A stretch of 64,000 nt of DNA from Erigeron canadensis (GCF_010389155.1 NC_057765.1:4712001-4776000), one strand, 5' to 3'. Positions 1 through 11,265 are shown, numbered from the stretch's first letter. The notes: generated by a model not told the origin, from the letters alone. Numbers and translations: made by a program.

Positions 1-17
1 CAAGGCTTGGAGGGGAC

Positions 18-24
18 TATAAAA
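18..24 (+). promoter_or_regulatory. TATA box of the LTR promoter
   Basis: TATAAAA lies in the context GGGGACTATAAAAGCCC, followed by a pyrimidine-rich leader (TTCTCTCTTCTTTTCCCCCC from about 64). This is the usual look of a plant RNA polymerase II core promoter. Transcription would start near 45-55. Confidence 0.5.
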
Positions 25-464
25 GCCCTAAGTTCTCCAACATAAACTCTTTACTCACAAATTCTCTCTTCTTTTCCCCCCTTTTGGCTGCTGTCCCTTT
101 TCCCTCCACTTCTTCTTGATTTCGTTCATCATCATCATCAATCATCAAATTCTTCTCAAGTTTGGTTAAGGTAATTAAAGGGTTTTGATTCTAAATTGTT
201 TTCTATGTAAACTTCATATAGTTATATGTGTATATTTCGATTTTCTTTACATGTGTACATATATATAATACGGTTTATATATATATATTATGGTTGTATA
301 TATATATGTATAAATATAAATCCTTACACAAAAAGTCTTCAAAACATGTTCCCTTCTTGATTTCTTCCATTGTGTGCTAGGGTTTTGGTCAAAATTGGTC
401 AATCTATATTCTTCTTCTTTGTTCTTGTAAAATTAGGGCTAGGGCTATGTTGAGTCACGTCTTG

Positions 465-1125
465 TGGCAACAAATTCTCTGTATCGTAAATTCTCTAGAC
501 ATCCGTAAATTCTCTGAAACCACAAAGTTTGTTCGTGGACTTCAAACCAAATTTAGGTGCTTCTGTATTCTTTGTACATATATAAACTCTCTACTTTTAA
601 ATTCTTTGGATAAGTTCTCCAAGTAAATTCTCCAAACAAATTCTCCTTGTTGATTTTTCCTTCCCGAGTCGTTCATGACTAGGGTTTTTGATTAAATTCT
701 CTACTTATGTTCTCTAGTTAAACTTTCTGTTTTAAACTCTATGTTACAAACTCTCTGCTATAAACTCTGTTATTTTGCTTATGTGTAAAGTCGACAACCA
801 TAAACTCTCCATGATATAAACTCTATAAACAAATTCTCCATGTAAGTTCTCTACCTAAACTCTTCGAAATAAGTTCTCTTCAAACAAGTTCTCTGAATAA
901 GTTCGCTGAGTAAGTTCTCTAAAATAAGTTCTCTGAAATTATGTCCTCTAAAAATAAGTTCTCTGGGATATATAAACTCTATGTCATACTTAAGTTTCAA
1001 AGAACTTATAAACTCTCTACTTAAGTTTTCTAAAGTTCATTAAACTCTCTGAAAGACTAAATTCTCCGAAACTTAAACTTTTCGGCTAAACCCTTTGGAA
1101 GTTAAACTCTCCGATGTGTATAAAT
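465..1125 (+). repeat. Degenerate short repeat array (AAACTCTC / AAGTTCTCT) inside the LTR
   Basis: Dozens of loosely spaced copies of an AAANTCTCT-like octamer (variants TAAACTCTCT, TAAGTTCTCT, AAATTCTCC) fill this interval with 8-20 bases between copies. Spacing is irregular, so it is not a strict minisatellite. It lies in the transcribed R-U5 part of the LTR. Confidence 0.65.
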
Positions 1126-2581
1126 ATATGTAAAAGTTCTTTGTTTCAGTGGTCAAAGACAAAACTTTAAGTCATCCACATTTCAAGTGTTTCAAGTAAA
1201 ACTAAGTTACTATACATATAATACGACATTACGCAAGACATAATGGCATTTCTTAAGACACTAGTATAGGACATAGACGTGTACAATTGAATGGGTACTT
1301 ACTAGCTGACTTGTGGACAGTGTAGGACTTTTGGACGGATAGTGTACGTGTTTCAGGTGTACTTAATTATTCGTGTTCTTGTTTGTTGATTCTAGTGTGC
1401 TTGTACTTGTGTTGCTTTCAGATGAGTTTTGTAGCCCATCTTTTTACCAGTTTTGGGGTGGAAAGTATACTTATTTTAAAAACAGTTTTGTCGATTTCTG
1501 TTTTATGTTCAGTATTGAGCCTGTGCGTATAGAGTTGCTTGTGCCATTTGACGTGCTTGTTCTTGATTGTATGAGTGTGATTATGTGCTTGATGGTCGTG
1601 CTTATTGACGTGCTTTTTGTGTGCATTGGAGGCTTGGACTGAGGCATGTACTGTAAGACCAGACTTGAGTACTTTGGGTACATCAAGTACCTTGGACTTT
1701 GAGACTTGAGACTTGTGACTTTGAGACTTTGAGACTTGGACTTGAGACTTGAGACTTGAGTACTTTGACTTATATGGCGTAACTCTACTCGTTATATATT
1801 GAACAAATACTTATTTTGACTTAAAAGAATCAACAAAAGACTTATTTCTCTGACTAGACTTTTTGACAAAAACCTACGAACTCACCAACCTTTGTGTTGA
1901 CACGTTTTAGTATACTTTTCAGGTACTCTGTCTAATCAGGGATAAAGACTTCTATGCTAGGACTGGACTTCGGAGATTTATGCTCCATTGCTTATTGTCA
2001 GACTTTAAGGCTACATGCCTTGGACTATTCCATTTATGAACTTATTGTATTAAGCTGTTCTAGCATCATTATGACTTTGAACTCTTGTTTTGGGAATATA
2101 TTTATTATATTCTATTTCATTTTAGCGGTATCTATGTAATTCCATGTCGTGCTATACTTTTCATGACACTTCATGTTTCCGCCAACAGTGGGGTGTTACA
2201 GTTAGTTTGTTTTTATTTTATTTTTTTTGTTAATTACTAACCATGATTCTTTTCCAAAAATTGATTATTTGATAAAAGTGATGAATATTTTGATTTGTTT
2301 ATATACATGACAATAAATAATAATCGGAATTTAAATTTGAATGTTTAGGTCAAATAATCAGGTCTTCAAAGAAGTTGTGGATTGATGGCATTCTGAGGAT
2401 TATTCAAAAAAAAGTATAGATTGGTTTTATATAAGGTTCTTAGTGGGGATAATCTCAAAGAGTTTGAATCAAGGTTATATTCTTTATTTATATATAATTA
2501 TTTTTGTGTTTTCATGTTGTGTTTTGATTAAATGTTTCATCCCACCGAATGTTAAGATATTTCTTTATTGAATTGAATTTA

Positions 2582-3450
2582 GCACTATGGGACAACTATG
2601 CTGATCAATTGACAACGTTTTTGTCTGATGAAATAAATAAGGATACCCGTGTTATCCTTCTGCTTGAGTTTGCCAAATTAGGAGAATGGCTTAGTTAGTA
2701 ATTTATATACATATCTCATATGTTTATATATATATATATATATATATGTTTTATAAATGCATTCCTATAGGATAAATGTTTAAAATCAAAATTTTATGTG
2801 TTTATAATAACATTGTGCTGTTTTGCAGATGAACTTCAGGTCTCTAATTCGATGTTTGGATCCCGATTGGGGATGAATGACAATCTCCCTGCCATAAACG
2901 AGTTCAAGGACAGGTTGTGTACCACATTATCAAAAGGCTTATAATTCATCTATATACTATTAAATATATACACCTAAGGCTAATGAGAAGTTAGATATTA
3001 ATTCTAACCTTTATGAGACATTCATTTTCTCATACTTTTGTATACAACTAATTGGATTACTTTTGTACAGGTTGTAAATGCTGAAGTTAATGCAAACAAT
3101 ACGATACTTTCCTCAAACACGATGTATTCAAATCCACGTGATTACTAGATGAAGTGGGAAGTGAAAATTATTGACGAGATTGATGATATCAACACGGTAA
3201 CTATCTTTTATAAATGAGTATTATATTTTGATTAAGGTCATTTAAATAGTACAAGTTTGATGTAAGCCTTTTAATATATTCATGAAGGTTACCGGTTGTG
3301 TTGTCATAGGTACCATTATCTCTATTCAAGCCAAAAATGGATGATACTATCTTGCTTGCCAAAAATGTTTTAAGAAGGTAGAACGGGTGTTTACTAGCTT
3401 TGGATGTCATTCCCAAAGCCAAGTTTGAGTGTGGTGAATGCGAGTAGTAA
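2582..3450 (+). pseudogene. RPA70-like OB-fold gene remnant (replication protein A / Helitron-RPA type)
   Basis: Several blocks read like plant RPA1/RPA70 OB-fold segments split by intron-like gaps. 2582-2695 gives ALWDNYADQLTTFLSDEINK and then a stretch ending FAKLGEW, like the 'LWG-YA-Q' OB fold. 2831-2912 gives MFGSRLGMNDNLPAINEFK. About 3310-3420 gives GTIISIQAKNG, a stop, YYLACQKCFKKV, which resembles the C-terminal zinc-ribbon OB fold (W-Y-C-C pattern). An in-frame TGA replaces the expected Trp before YY, and another stop follows NPRDY near 3150. The gene is broken. Such RPA-like genes occur both as host RPA1 paralogues and as cargo of plant Helitrons; the fragment cannot tell which. 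Confidence 0.6.
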
Positions 3451-3976
3451 CTGATGTGTATGGGAGGTATTATGTTAATTCTATTAATTTTGTGTACTTC
3501 AAATGTTTAGACTCCATACACTAATTATAGTTATAAAAAATGTGACTGAATTCATTGGCAAAAAGGCAACTGATCTTTTAAGCAAGATCAACCAGGTTCA
3601 TCGTCACTTAAACTTCAAATTTTAGTTATGATACTCATGTAGTCAGACCAATAAAGTTCACAATGTATGTATCTATTTTTTTTTTAATAATGGGACCTCT
3701 TTAGTTTCAGTATTAGAGAGACACTCCCATAGGTGATCTTCCATGTACTCGGTACTTATATATTTTGGTTATGCATATGTCTTGGTGGTTTGAAACTACT
3801 ATTTGTGATTGAGCATTCTGTCATGTTAAAAAGTTGGGTCGTTTTCAAAGATTGCTTATATATGGATTGTTTTCAAATTGAATCTATACCATGCAGGAAT
3901 TATAAGTTTTATTTGTTATTAAATATATTAAATGACTACTTATTATGTAGTTAATTGTGTTGTATTGTTTATATAA

Positions 3977-4310
3977 GGGCATCCACAATGGTATAATTTC
4001 AATAGCTTTTTTTTAACAAAAAGGTGTAAGAGGTTTTTATAAAAAGTTTTCCTTTTCAATGGTAAAAAGCTTTTCAAAAGCTTTTTGTTAATTAAAATAC
4101 ATTAATATAGTACAAAAATAGCTTGAAGACATAACCTATAGGTTGAGGAATATTAAGTTTTTCATTTAGTCTTTCATTTAAACGAATTATGTTTTAAGTA
4201 ACTTTAAGCTTTTAAAAAACTTTTTCCATTGGGGAGAAAAACTTTTTTATGTAAAGCTCTTACACCTTTTTTTACAAAAAAGCTTTTAAAAACACATCAT
4301 TGTGATGCTC
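3977..4310. mobile_element. PIF/Harbinger-like MITE (334 bp) with TAA target duplication
   Basis: Terminal inverted repeats GGGCATCCACAATG (left) and GAGCATCACAATG (right, reverse complement) bound the element. Flanking TAA at 3974-3976 and 4311-4313 matches the 3-bp TTA/TAA target duplication of Tourist/PIF-Harbinger MITEs. The interior is AT-rich and non-coding, with internal complementary AAAAAGCTTTT-type tracts. Confidence 0.65.
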
Positions 4311-4313
4311 TAA

Positions 4314-4821
4314 TCTTTATATTAAATAAAAGAGGATTGTTGTGACATCATCATCCCATATATATTGCTTATTTGTCACATCCAAATTATTTCTTAATAT
4401 TAAGTTTGTTTTTTTTTAATTTACTTATGTGTCATAAACACTCTTATTCTTAAAATTTATTGCATTTTTGTTTTTGTTATTTTATAAAAAAAAATTTAGA
4501 GATATATATTTTTTAATTTTTTTAGAGAAAAACTCTAATAAATTATACATTGTCTTATAAGTTTCATCGTATAAATAATTTTATTATAAACTATTTTTAA
4601 GATATATTATTTTGAGGAAACGAGTGCTCTTAGACTATCGTAACTTCGGTGACGGAAATGCGTTTTTATAAACTTTGATTGATATGCCCGAGTTAAACCC
4701 GGATTAATTAGCTAGTCATGTTATACATCAAAATTGTCTTAGTTTTCATAATACTACCACCCGGGTCCTTAAGCTATAACAAAAAAAAAACATCATATCC
4801 AACCAAACAAACCAACCACCG
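4314..4821 (+). promoter_or_regulatory. Upstream region and 5' leader of the SKIP1-type gene
   Basis: About 500 bp of AT-rich DNA lie between the MITE and the ATG. The last 60 bases are A/C-rich (repeated CCAACCAAACAAACCAACC), typical of a plant 5' UTR, and the start context ACCGATGGCT is good (G at +4). No single TATA box can be chosen with confidence. Confidence 0.35.
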
Positions 4822-7800
4822 ATGGCTGAGGTCAACAACAACCACCACCATGAAAAAGAAAAACAAGAACAATCATCCAAGTGGGCCGATTTGACCCACG
4901 AATGTCTGGTCAACATTCTCAACCGCCTTACAATCGAGGATCGATGGCGAGGTACCATGTTTGTTTGCAAATCATGGTTTCATGTATCCCAGGATCCTTG
5001 TCTACATACTGTTTTGGACCTTGAATCGAGTTTCGATACGCGCCCGGCTGAATCGGGTCGGTGGTGGAACCCCGAATTCGAGAGGAAGATTGATAATATG
5101 GTCCGGTCTGTTGTGAATTGGAGCGATGGAGGTGTTGCCGATATTAGAGTTAGGCATTGTTCTGATCGGGCCATTTCGCTTGTTGCTCAAAGGTATATAT
5201 ATATATTTTTTTTCTTTCCTTAATTTCTTTTTGTAATTTGTTAGCTGTGGCGTAGCCTAGATTTGACATTAAGGGGTCGGTTGCTTGATTGAAAGGACCT
5301 ATTAGACAAAATAATGTTGATTTTAACTTTTAGAATATAAACTTAAATTTAGAATTTGTGTTAGTTGCTTGATTAGGATCTTTGTTAGGGTCCGTGTGTG
5401 TCAGGATTTAGTATCAGAATCTTTGTTAATAGTTAGATAAAAAATAAGGAAAATGATAATAACAGCCCTAAGGGTTGTCATTAACAGCTTATTACATGTA
5501 TAAAAAGTAGTACTTTATATTTACAATAACCGCCCCCTGAATTTTCGCAAGCCAAAGTACAAATTTTAATGCATCAAATTAACTAATACTGACAGCGCTA
5601 AGGGGTGTCATTAACAAAACTCTTATACTAAGTTCGTGCATATAATAGAGGTTTTGAAACTTTGTGCGCACTATAACATTTTGTCCCTACTTACTCATGG
5701 TTGTAAATCTCAGTTATCTCGGCCGATATATCCCCGATATATCGCTTATCGGTGGTCAACCGAGATGATATATTCCCGATATATTCCCGATAAATCCGAT
5801 ATATCCCCGATATATCGCTTATCGGTGGTCGACCGAGACGATACCGGAAAGCGATATTTACAACCTTGTACTTACTTACATTCTGGTAATTAACTAATTA
5901 CAAAGTTATGTGTTGCTTATAAATAGTTGCTTATACAAAATTTTTCTTTTTGATTAATAAATAATTAAATGGAAGTTGTAATTAACTAATTACAAAGTGA
6001 TGTGTTGCTTATAGATAGTTACAAGTTCTTTACTTTATTAAGTGTTATTAAGGGATCTTCTCATTCGATTTAGAAACGGGTTAGGATGTAAAGAGAATAC
6101 GTCCATTAAGTCAATAACACCCCGAATACAAATAAGGGTACCGCCTCTTGGGGCAGTGTCCTGATTATCAGTTATACTTAATCAACCAACAAAAGACATC
6201 CGCCTATTGAGACTTTACCCTTTTACACAAATTCACCAACAAAAGAAATTTGTGAAAAGGTATGTGTATTGATGAGTATCTTTAAAAATTTCTTGTGTTG
6301 GAAGGTTGCTATTTATTAGGAAATTGAGCGTAAGTGTTTTCGAAAGGTTGGTTTGATGGGAAACCTTACTGGTAAATTTTTATATATCCACTCGATCCAC
6401 CATAAGTGGATATGTATGAGATAAATGGATGATTAATGGATACGGATATGGATATGGATATGGTTGCACGTGTTTAATGGATTTGGTATGGGTGACTACC
6501 GGTTATCCATTGATCACCTATTTAATATCCGAAATAAGATATAGTATATATAGACACATACATAAAAATATATACTTACAAATTTACACTTAAAACTAGT
6601 AATCTTGTATATAGGTTTGTAAATGGCTAAAACTATAGTTTTTATTTATATATTACAGGAGTGTAATTAAAGAATATTCATCGTTGTAACAATGTTCAAG
6701 TTATTGAGTTTAGGTTATAATACCTGTGTTCTTGAAATCCAAGCTATCAATTAGACTAATTGCATAAAATTTTGATTCCAAAAAACAGATTAAATGTATG
6801 GTTATCTTATAGTTTTTACACCTACTATTGTAAATGTTTTTATCGAAGCTAATGTCTTGCTAATGTTTTCTCTGAGCAAATTTCTTGATATCCAATGAAT
6901 ATCCATTATCCAGTTTTATGTAGTGGATACTGATATGGTGCTAATGCTATATCTGGTTGATTTAACTAGGTAATCTAAGATTTAAGAATATCTTACGAGA
7001 GATGAAAGGTATATAACAATGCAGTTGAGTATTCAATTGAATGCAAGCGAGATGAGACAGAGGACTTTGTGGATAAAGAGTATTTTCATTCATCATAGAG
7101 TACATATGTGAAATTGGAATTACAAATGAAATATAAAGCTAGCAGTTTTCAAAATATTACATATGAGCAACTTCTAAACTTTCCCTTGTTATTATTTAGG
7201 CACATAACAATATAACATTGCCCTAATCAGATGGTAATTTTAGTTCATATGTGACTGACCTCATTGGCTCCTTTGTTGTTGACCGTCTGGCATGATCTGT
7301 TGGTTCTATGTGACTGACCTCATCTTAGTAAAGGACTGATCCTTCCTTTTTCTAATTAGACTATATCCTTTCTGTGTCAATTTTTTTTGAACAGCCCTTT
7401 CTGTGTCAATTTAAATAATAAAACCTTTGTTTCCATACACAATTTCTTAGTTTTTCCAGTTGGTAATGTTCAACAGGTGCCCTAACCTAAAAGTATTGTC
7501 GATCAAGAGCTCCCCCAATGTTACTGATGAATCAATGGTGAAGCTAGCATCGGGTTGTCCCAAACTTAGGGAACTTGACATAAGTTATTGCTACGAAATT
7601 TCTCATGAAGCTATGGTCACGTTAGGGAAAAAATGCACCAACATAGTAACTTTAAAACGTAACCTAATGAATTGGTTAGACCCTTCACAACACTTGGGAA
7701 TTGTACCCACGGACTACTTAAATGCTTGTCCCCAAGATGGGGACTCAGAAGCTACTGCCATTGGAAACTTCATGCCTCAACTTCTTCATCTTGAACTTGG

Positions 7801-8050
7801 GTTCTCCAAACTAACATCCCGGGGGCTTTCTTTGATTACTGAAGGGTGTAAAGACCTGGAGTACTTTGATCTATCAGGGTGTGTGAATGTAACTAGCCGG
7901 GATATTGTAAATTTTACATCCAAATTGACTAATTTGAAGAACATCAAGAAGCCTAACTACTACATTCCCAGGTCAGTCTTCCATACTGAAACATATGGCC
8001 ATTGGAGGTTGTATGATGAACGCTTCCAAACAGATGCTTTTCGTATTTGA
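4822..8050 (+). CDS. SKIP1: F-box protein SKIP1-like (SCF ubiquitin ligase substrate adaptor)
   Basis: Two exons, 4822-5192 and 7477-8050, join in phase (371 + 574 nt) to encode 314 aa. Splice sites are canonical: CAAAG/GTATAT and CAACAG/GTGCCC. Residues about 19-58 form the F-box (WADLTHECLVNILNRLTIED, then the VCKSW block), which binds SKP1/ASK. The rest is a series of short cysteine-containing leucine-rich repeats (RCPNLKVLSIKSSPNVTDES; GCPKLRELDISYC; GCKDLEYFDLSGC) that would present substrate. The order, length and wording match Arabidopsis SKIP1 (SKP1-interacting partner 1), including the RVRHCSDRAISLVAQRCPNL block over the intron. Family role: SCF E3 adaptor in nucleus/cytosol; the substrate is unknown. 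The 2.28-kb intron carries MITE insertions. No stop or frameshift was seen, so it looks functional. Confidence 0.92.
5449..5622. mobile_element. Short MITE-like repeat in the SKIP1 intron (AACAGCCCTAAGG ends)
   Basis: The left end AATGATAATAACAGCCCTAAG pairs loosely with the right end GCGCTAAGGGGTGTCATTAA as an imperfect inverted repeat. The layout (GCCCTAAGG-type ends around a 'TACAATAACCGCCCCCTGAA' centre) resembles the elements at 20930-21080 and 23194-23347, so it probably belongs to the same non-autonomous family. No coding capacity. Confidence 0.45.
5625..5687. mobile_element. Fragment of the MITE family also found in the tafazzin-like intron
   Basis: The segment (ACTAAGTTCGTGCATA, then TTTGTGCGCACTATAACATT) matches the right half of the element at 54913-55110 in the same order. 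Only this end is present; its partner end is missing, and the hAT MITE lies directly beside it. Confidence 0.5.
5696..5868. mobile_element. hAT-type MITE (173 bp) with exact 8-bp target duplication
   Basis: The ends are CATGGTTGTAAAT and, in reverse complement, CAAGGTTGTAAAT. TACTTACT flanks both sides (5688-5695 and 5869-5876), the 8-bp target duplication of hAT elements. The interior has two tandem copies of a roughly 65-bp CGATATATC/CTTATCGGTGGTC unit. It lies in the SKIP1 intron. Confidence 0.8.
5877..7476 (+). other. Rest of SKIP1 intron 1
   Basis: Mostly AT-rich sequence without a gene. Noted inside: two near-identical short stretches (AATTAACTAATTACAAAGT near 5888 and 5982), a GGATATGGATATGGATATGG run near 6440-6465 in a patch rich in 'tggata' motifs (6380-6540), and a similar 'aatatccattatcc' patch near 6893-6915. 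The last two may be ends of one old element. The acceptor at 7475-7476 is preceded by a weak pyrimidine tract. Confidence 0.4.
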
Positions 8051-8730
8051 TACGGCATTCCTTGCCTATATTCTGAAGTCTCAAAATCCTTATTTATTAG
8101 ATTCTCTGGATATGGCTTACATGTCCATCTCATGTAATTGTGTTGTAATATAGCTTGTTGTATGAAAGAACATATTTCTCATAGCTTGTTTCAAGAACAT
8201 ATTTTTTTCTATGTTTATGTGAATGTTGATGTATATTGGAATTTAAGCCTCTCTCTAATGTGTATCAGAGGCAGAGTTTATGCCCCGGCAAGATGGGTGG
8301 GTCAGACATGTTGGGTATTATGTTGTATGGGTTGATAGTGATTGGGCAACATCAACGGGGAAAACACTCTTGACTTATTTTTGTTATAAGTTTAAAATCT
8401 TTAAACTGAGCAAGACAAATAATGTTATCGGTATATGTTGGTTTGGTGAACTCATCAAGTGGGTTTATGCATGTTTCAGTTGATTGATGTTTCTGCTGCA
8501 CATGGCTCAAGTTTAGTTAGTTTTCAAATTCTAGTTTTAGTAATTAGTTAAAATTTATAATTGCTTGTATGTAATCATCCAAATTTACTTCTGTATGTCA
8601 ACATTTAGATTGTGTTGGTATAGATCTTCTGTACTTTTTCAATATATTAAACTGTTACTCCGAAAAATATTTAAAATAAAAAAAAGTAAAAAAATAAAAA
8701 TAAATAAATATATATATATATATATATATA
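8051..8730 (+). other. 3' flank of SKIP1-type gene; no further gene seen
   Basis: Contains the presumed 3' UTR (TTG- and TTTATTAG-rich up to about 8260). The segment 8280-8360 translates to GYYVVWVDSDWATSTG, faintly like a copia RNase H 'DSDWAG' stretch, but too short to call. It ends in an A/TA-rich run (8660-8730) that borders the next element. Confidence 0.3.
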
Positions 8731-10850
8731 GGAGAGAGATCAAATGAGAAGGTGGGTTAAGGAGAGAATGGAGAGAAGGTGTTACTGTCCAATTAGATCT
8801 CGCCATGTGTCAAATTAAATTAAAACACGTGGTGGCAATTTTGTAAATAAGTCGAACTTTTATAAAAAGTGACGCGGTGGCAATTTTGTAAATATTGAAC
8901 TCCGTTAGTAATGGACATTCCGTTATCTTCGTAAAAGTAATTTAAATAGTGAAATTTTTTATACAAATTTAAATCTACATACATTATTCAGATCTGTGGT
9001 TTTGGAAAATCAGAAGTTTTTATTTTTCGCAAATGGTGGATCTTCAAGAATTACATGAAAATTCAGGTATTTTAGTTTTTTTTTAATTTTTTAATTTTAT
9101 CATATCAAATTTTTTTTATATACTATTAATTTATTTTTGAAAGCATCACACAGATTCGTTAATTTTTAAGGTTTTACTGAATCAGTTTTTTAGTTTTGAT
9201 TTTTGCGAAGCTGAATTAGTGTCAGTTCTAGATATCAAGCTGATTGACGTAGCTGATAGTCCTGGCTGATAGATTTTAATGTGCATAGTTTGAAGCTGAA
9301 TCAGTTTCAAAGTAAATAATCTACATTTGTGTAGTTTTATGTATAGATACTGTGAAGCTAAATTAGTTTTACTTTTTTTTAGATTTTGTTAGGTTTTATG
9401 TTTGCACTTTTGTTTTGGTCTAACTACATTTGTGTATATCTACATAAAAAAAGCAAGTTGATTCAGCTTATCACTATTTTACACAATCTACACAAATGTA
9501 GTGCATTAAAAAAAAAAGGTTTGTGAGCATCTACGCAAAAAGAAAATTGAGTCAACATCACAATATCTACAAAATAAACTACAACAAAATATATTGTGTT
9601 AAAAATAGTCTAATCTAACTGTAACAAAATAGTCAAAAGCTATGCTAACTCAGCTTCACAGTATATTAAAACATTCTACAGAAATGTAGTATTACCAAAA
9701 AAACACAAAAATAAACTTTAACAAGATAAATAAAAATCAAACTGACTCAGCTTAACATTATTTCCACATATTCTACACAAATGTAGTGTCTACAAAAAAA
9801 CACAAAACTATGAGCTTGGTCCATCAGATTGTACTTAATCATTTTATTTTATTAGTTTTGTTTATCAGTTTGGTCTATCAGTTTGTTATGTGAATATTGC
9901 ATAAAACCATAAAAATATACAAACAACTAAAAAAATGGCTGTGAAATTTTAGATATGGTCTTGTTTAACACTACCAATGACTGATATCTTTTCCTTCAGT
10001 AAACTTTGATCTAATCTAGTGTGTTAAAAATAGTCTAATCTAACTGTAACAAAATAGTCAAAAGCTAGGTTGAATCAGCTTCACAGTATATTAAAATAAT
10101 CTACACAAATGTAGTATTACCAAAAAAACACAAAAGTAACTGTAACAAGCTAAATAAAAATCAAACTGACTCAGCTTAACATTATTTCCACATATTCTAC
10201 ACAAATGTAGTGTCTACAAAAAAACAAAAAACTATCAGCTTGGTCCATCAGATTCGACTTAATCATTTTAATTTATCAGTTTCTTTATCAGTTTGTTCTA
10301 TCAGTTGGTTATGTGACTATTGCATAAAACCATAAAAATATACAAACTACTAAAAAAAAAATTAAAAAAGTTACCTTCTTTAACATTTTTCCACCATTCA
10401 AAAACTGGTTCTTAATCTGAAAATAGATTCATCTAGCTCAAATGTTATGCTTTTCCTTATTTTTATTAACTTTTTTAGTATTTTCTGCAAAAATAAACAA
10501 AAAAGTAAATTAAATAACTGTTTTCATTTTACAATTATTCAACTTTATGTAAAAACTTACTGTTAGATGAAGATGTATTCGATTTTGATTTCATTCTGAA
10601 TAATTAGAAAAAAATAGCTTGTAATAGTTTCATTATTATTGTACAGCACATCTTTTTTATCGGGAGGGGTTGGAGTTAACGGAAATTTTAATTACAAAAA
10701 TGTCACCGCATTGCCTTTAACAAAAGTTCACTTTATTTACAATTATGCCACCGCGTGATTTTTTTAATTTGACACATGGCGCGATCTAAATGGACAATAG
10801 CACCTTCTCTCCTTTCTCTCATTAACCCACCTTCTTCCAGGATCCTCACC
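8731..10850. mobile_element. Non-autonomous DNA transposon with ~190-bp TIRs (2.1 kb)
   Basis: The left arm (8731-about 8925: GGAGAGAGATC, then GAGAAGGTGGGTTAA, GCCATGTGTCAAATTAAA, GGTGGCAATTTTGTAAATA) recurs as reverse complement at about 10660-10850 (GACACATGGCG, CATTAACCCACCTTC, GGATCCTCACC). Long TIRs with no transposase are typical of Mutator-like MITEs. Both sides are (TA)n, so a 9-bp target duplication cannot be resolved. The interior holds a large direct duplication. Confidence 0.7.
9594..10355 (+). repeat. Internal direct duplication (two ~335-bp copies, offset about 426 bp)
   Basis: The block starting GTGTTAAAAATAGTCTAATC at about 9594 recurs at about 10020. Both copies run through CAAACTGACTCAGCTTAACA, TCTACACAAATGTAGTG and CATAAAACCATAAAAATATA with scattered substitutions. 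Shorter echoes of ACACAAATGTAG and CTGAATCAG occur throughout the element. Confidence 0.75.
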
Positions 10851-10861
10851 ATATATATATA

Positions 10862-11265
10862 CGGAGCAAGTACCCGCGCGTTACGGCAGTGAGATGATGG
10901 GGTGATAGATCATAATAGGTCATAGAGTGATAGCCAAATGTCTTAACCGTACGGGCTCCATCATCGGATTTAAAAATTCATCGAAAGTATATCGAATGAC
11001 ATCTCTAATGAAAGAGCATGAAATTTTAAGAACACTCATATAATTTTATAATTTATCGATGTACAATTTTTGAGATAAAAATTTTTGAATGAATTGGAGG
11101 AATAAATGATTTATGGAGGAGAGAGAAAAAAATGATTGGTTGAGTTTTGAAGAGAAAGAAAGGGTAATATAGTTATTTTAGGTAAATGTTGAATAGATAT
11201 GGAGGACATTTTGGGAAAGTAAATGTTGAAACTTATAATTTAGACGAGGGGAATTTGCTTTATAA
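10862..11265 (-). mobile_element. Repeat-family copy (minus orientation), Helitron-like GC-rich end
   Basis: On the minus strand this matches 36838-37221 (plus strand) over most of its length, e.g. GAGATGTCATTCGATATACT, the 'tttatctcacaaa-cgtacatcgataaattata' region and TGACCTATCAC. Both copies end in a GC-rich ACGCGCGGGTACTT block. That block resembles Helitron 3' hairpins, but a clear CTRR end is not visible. Confidence 0.55.

Larger units (their letters stand above)
1..2200 (+). mobile_element. 3' part of a long LTR (retrotransposon), cut by the window edge
   Basis: The stretch ends at 2200 in GGGGTGTTACA. Its mirror, TGTAACACCCC, is a usual start for plant LTRs, so this looks like the LTR 3' terminus with the conserved final CA. 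A TATA box lies at 18-24, which suits an LTR promoter (U3/R) with a very long R-U5 region after it. No primer-binding site (such as TGGTATCAGAGC) follows position 2200, so this is more likely a 3' LTR or solo LTR than a 5' LTR. The 5' end lies outside the window, so the target-site duplication cannot be checked. The superfamily is not visible; Ty3-gypsy is a guess from the terminal sequence. No gag-pol coding is seen. Confidence 0.6.

Noticed and set aside
8280..8360. Copia RNase H fragment (VDSDWATSTG)
   Set aside because: Only a few residues match; no neighbouring pol sequence.
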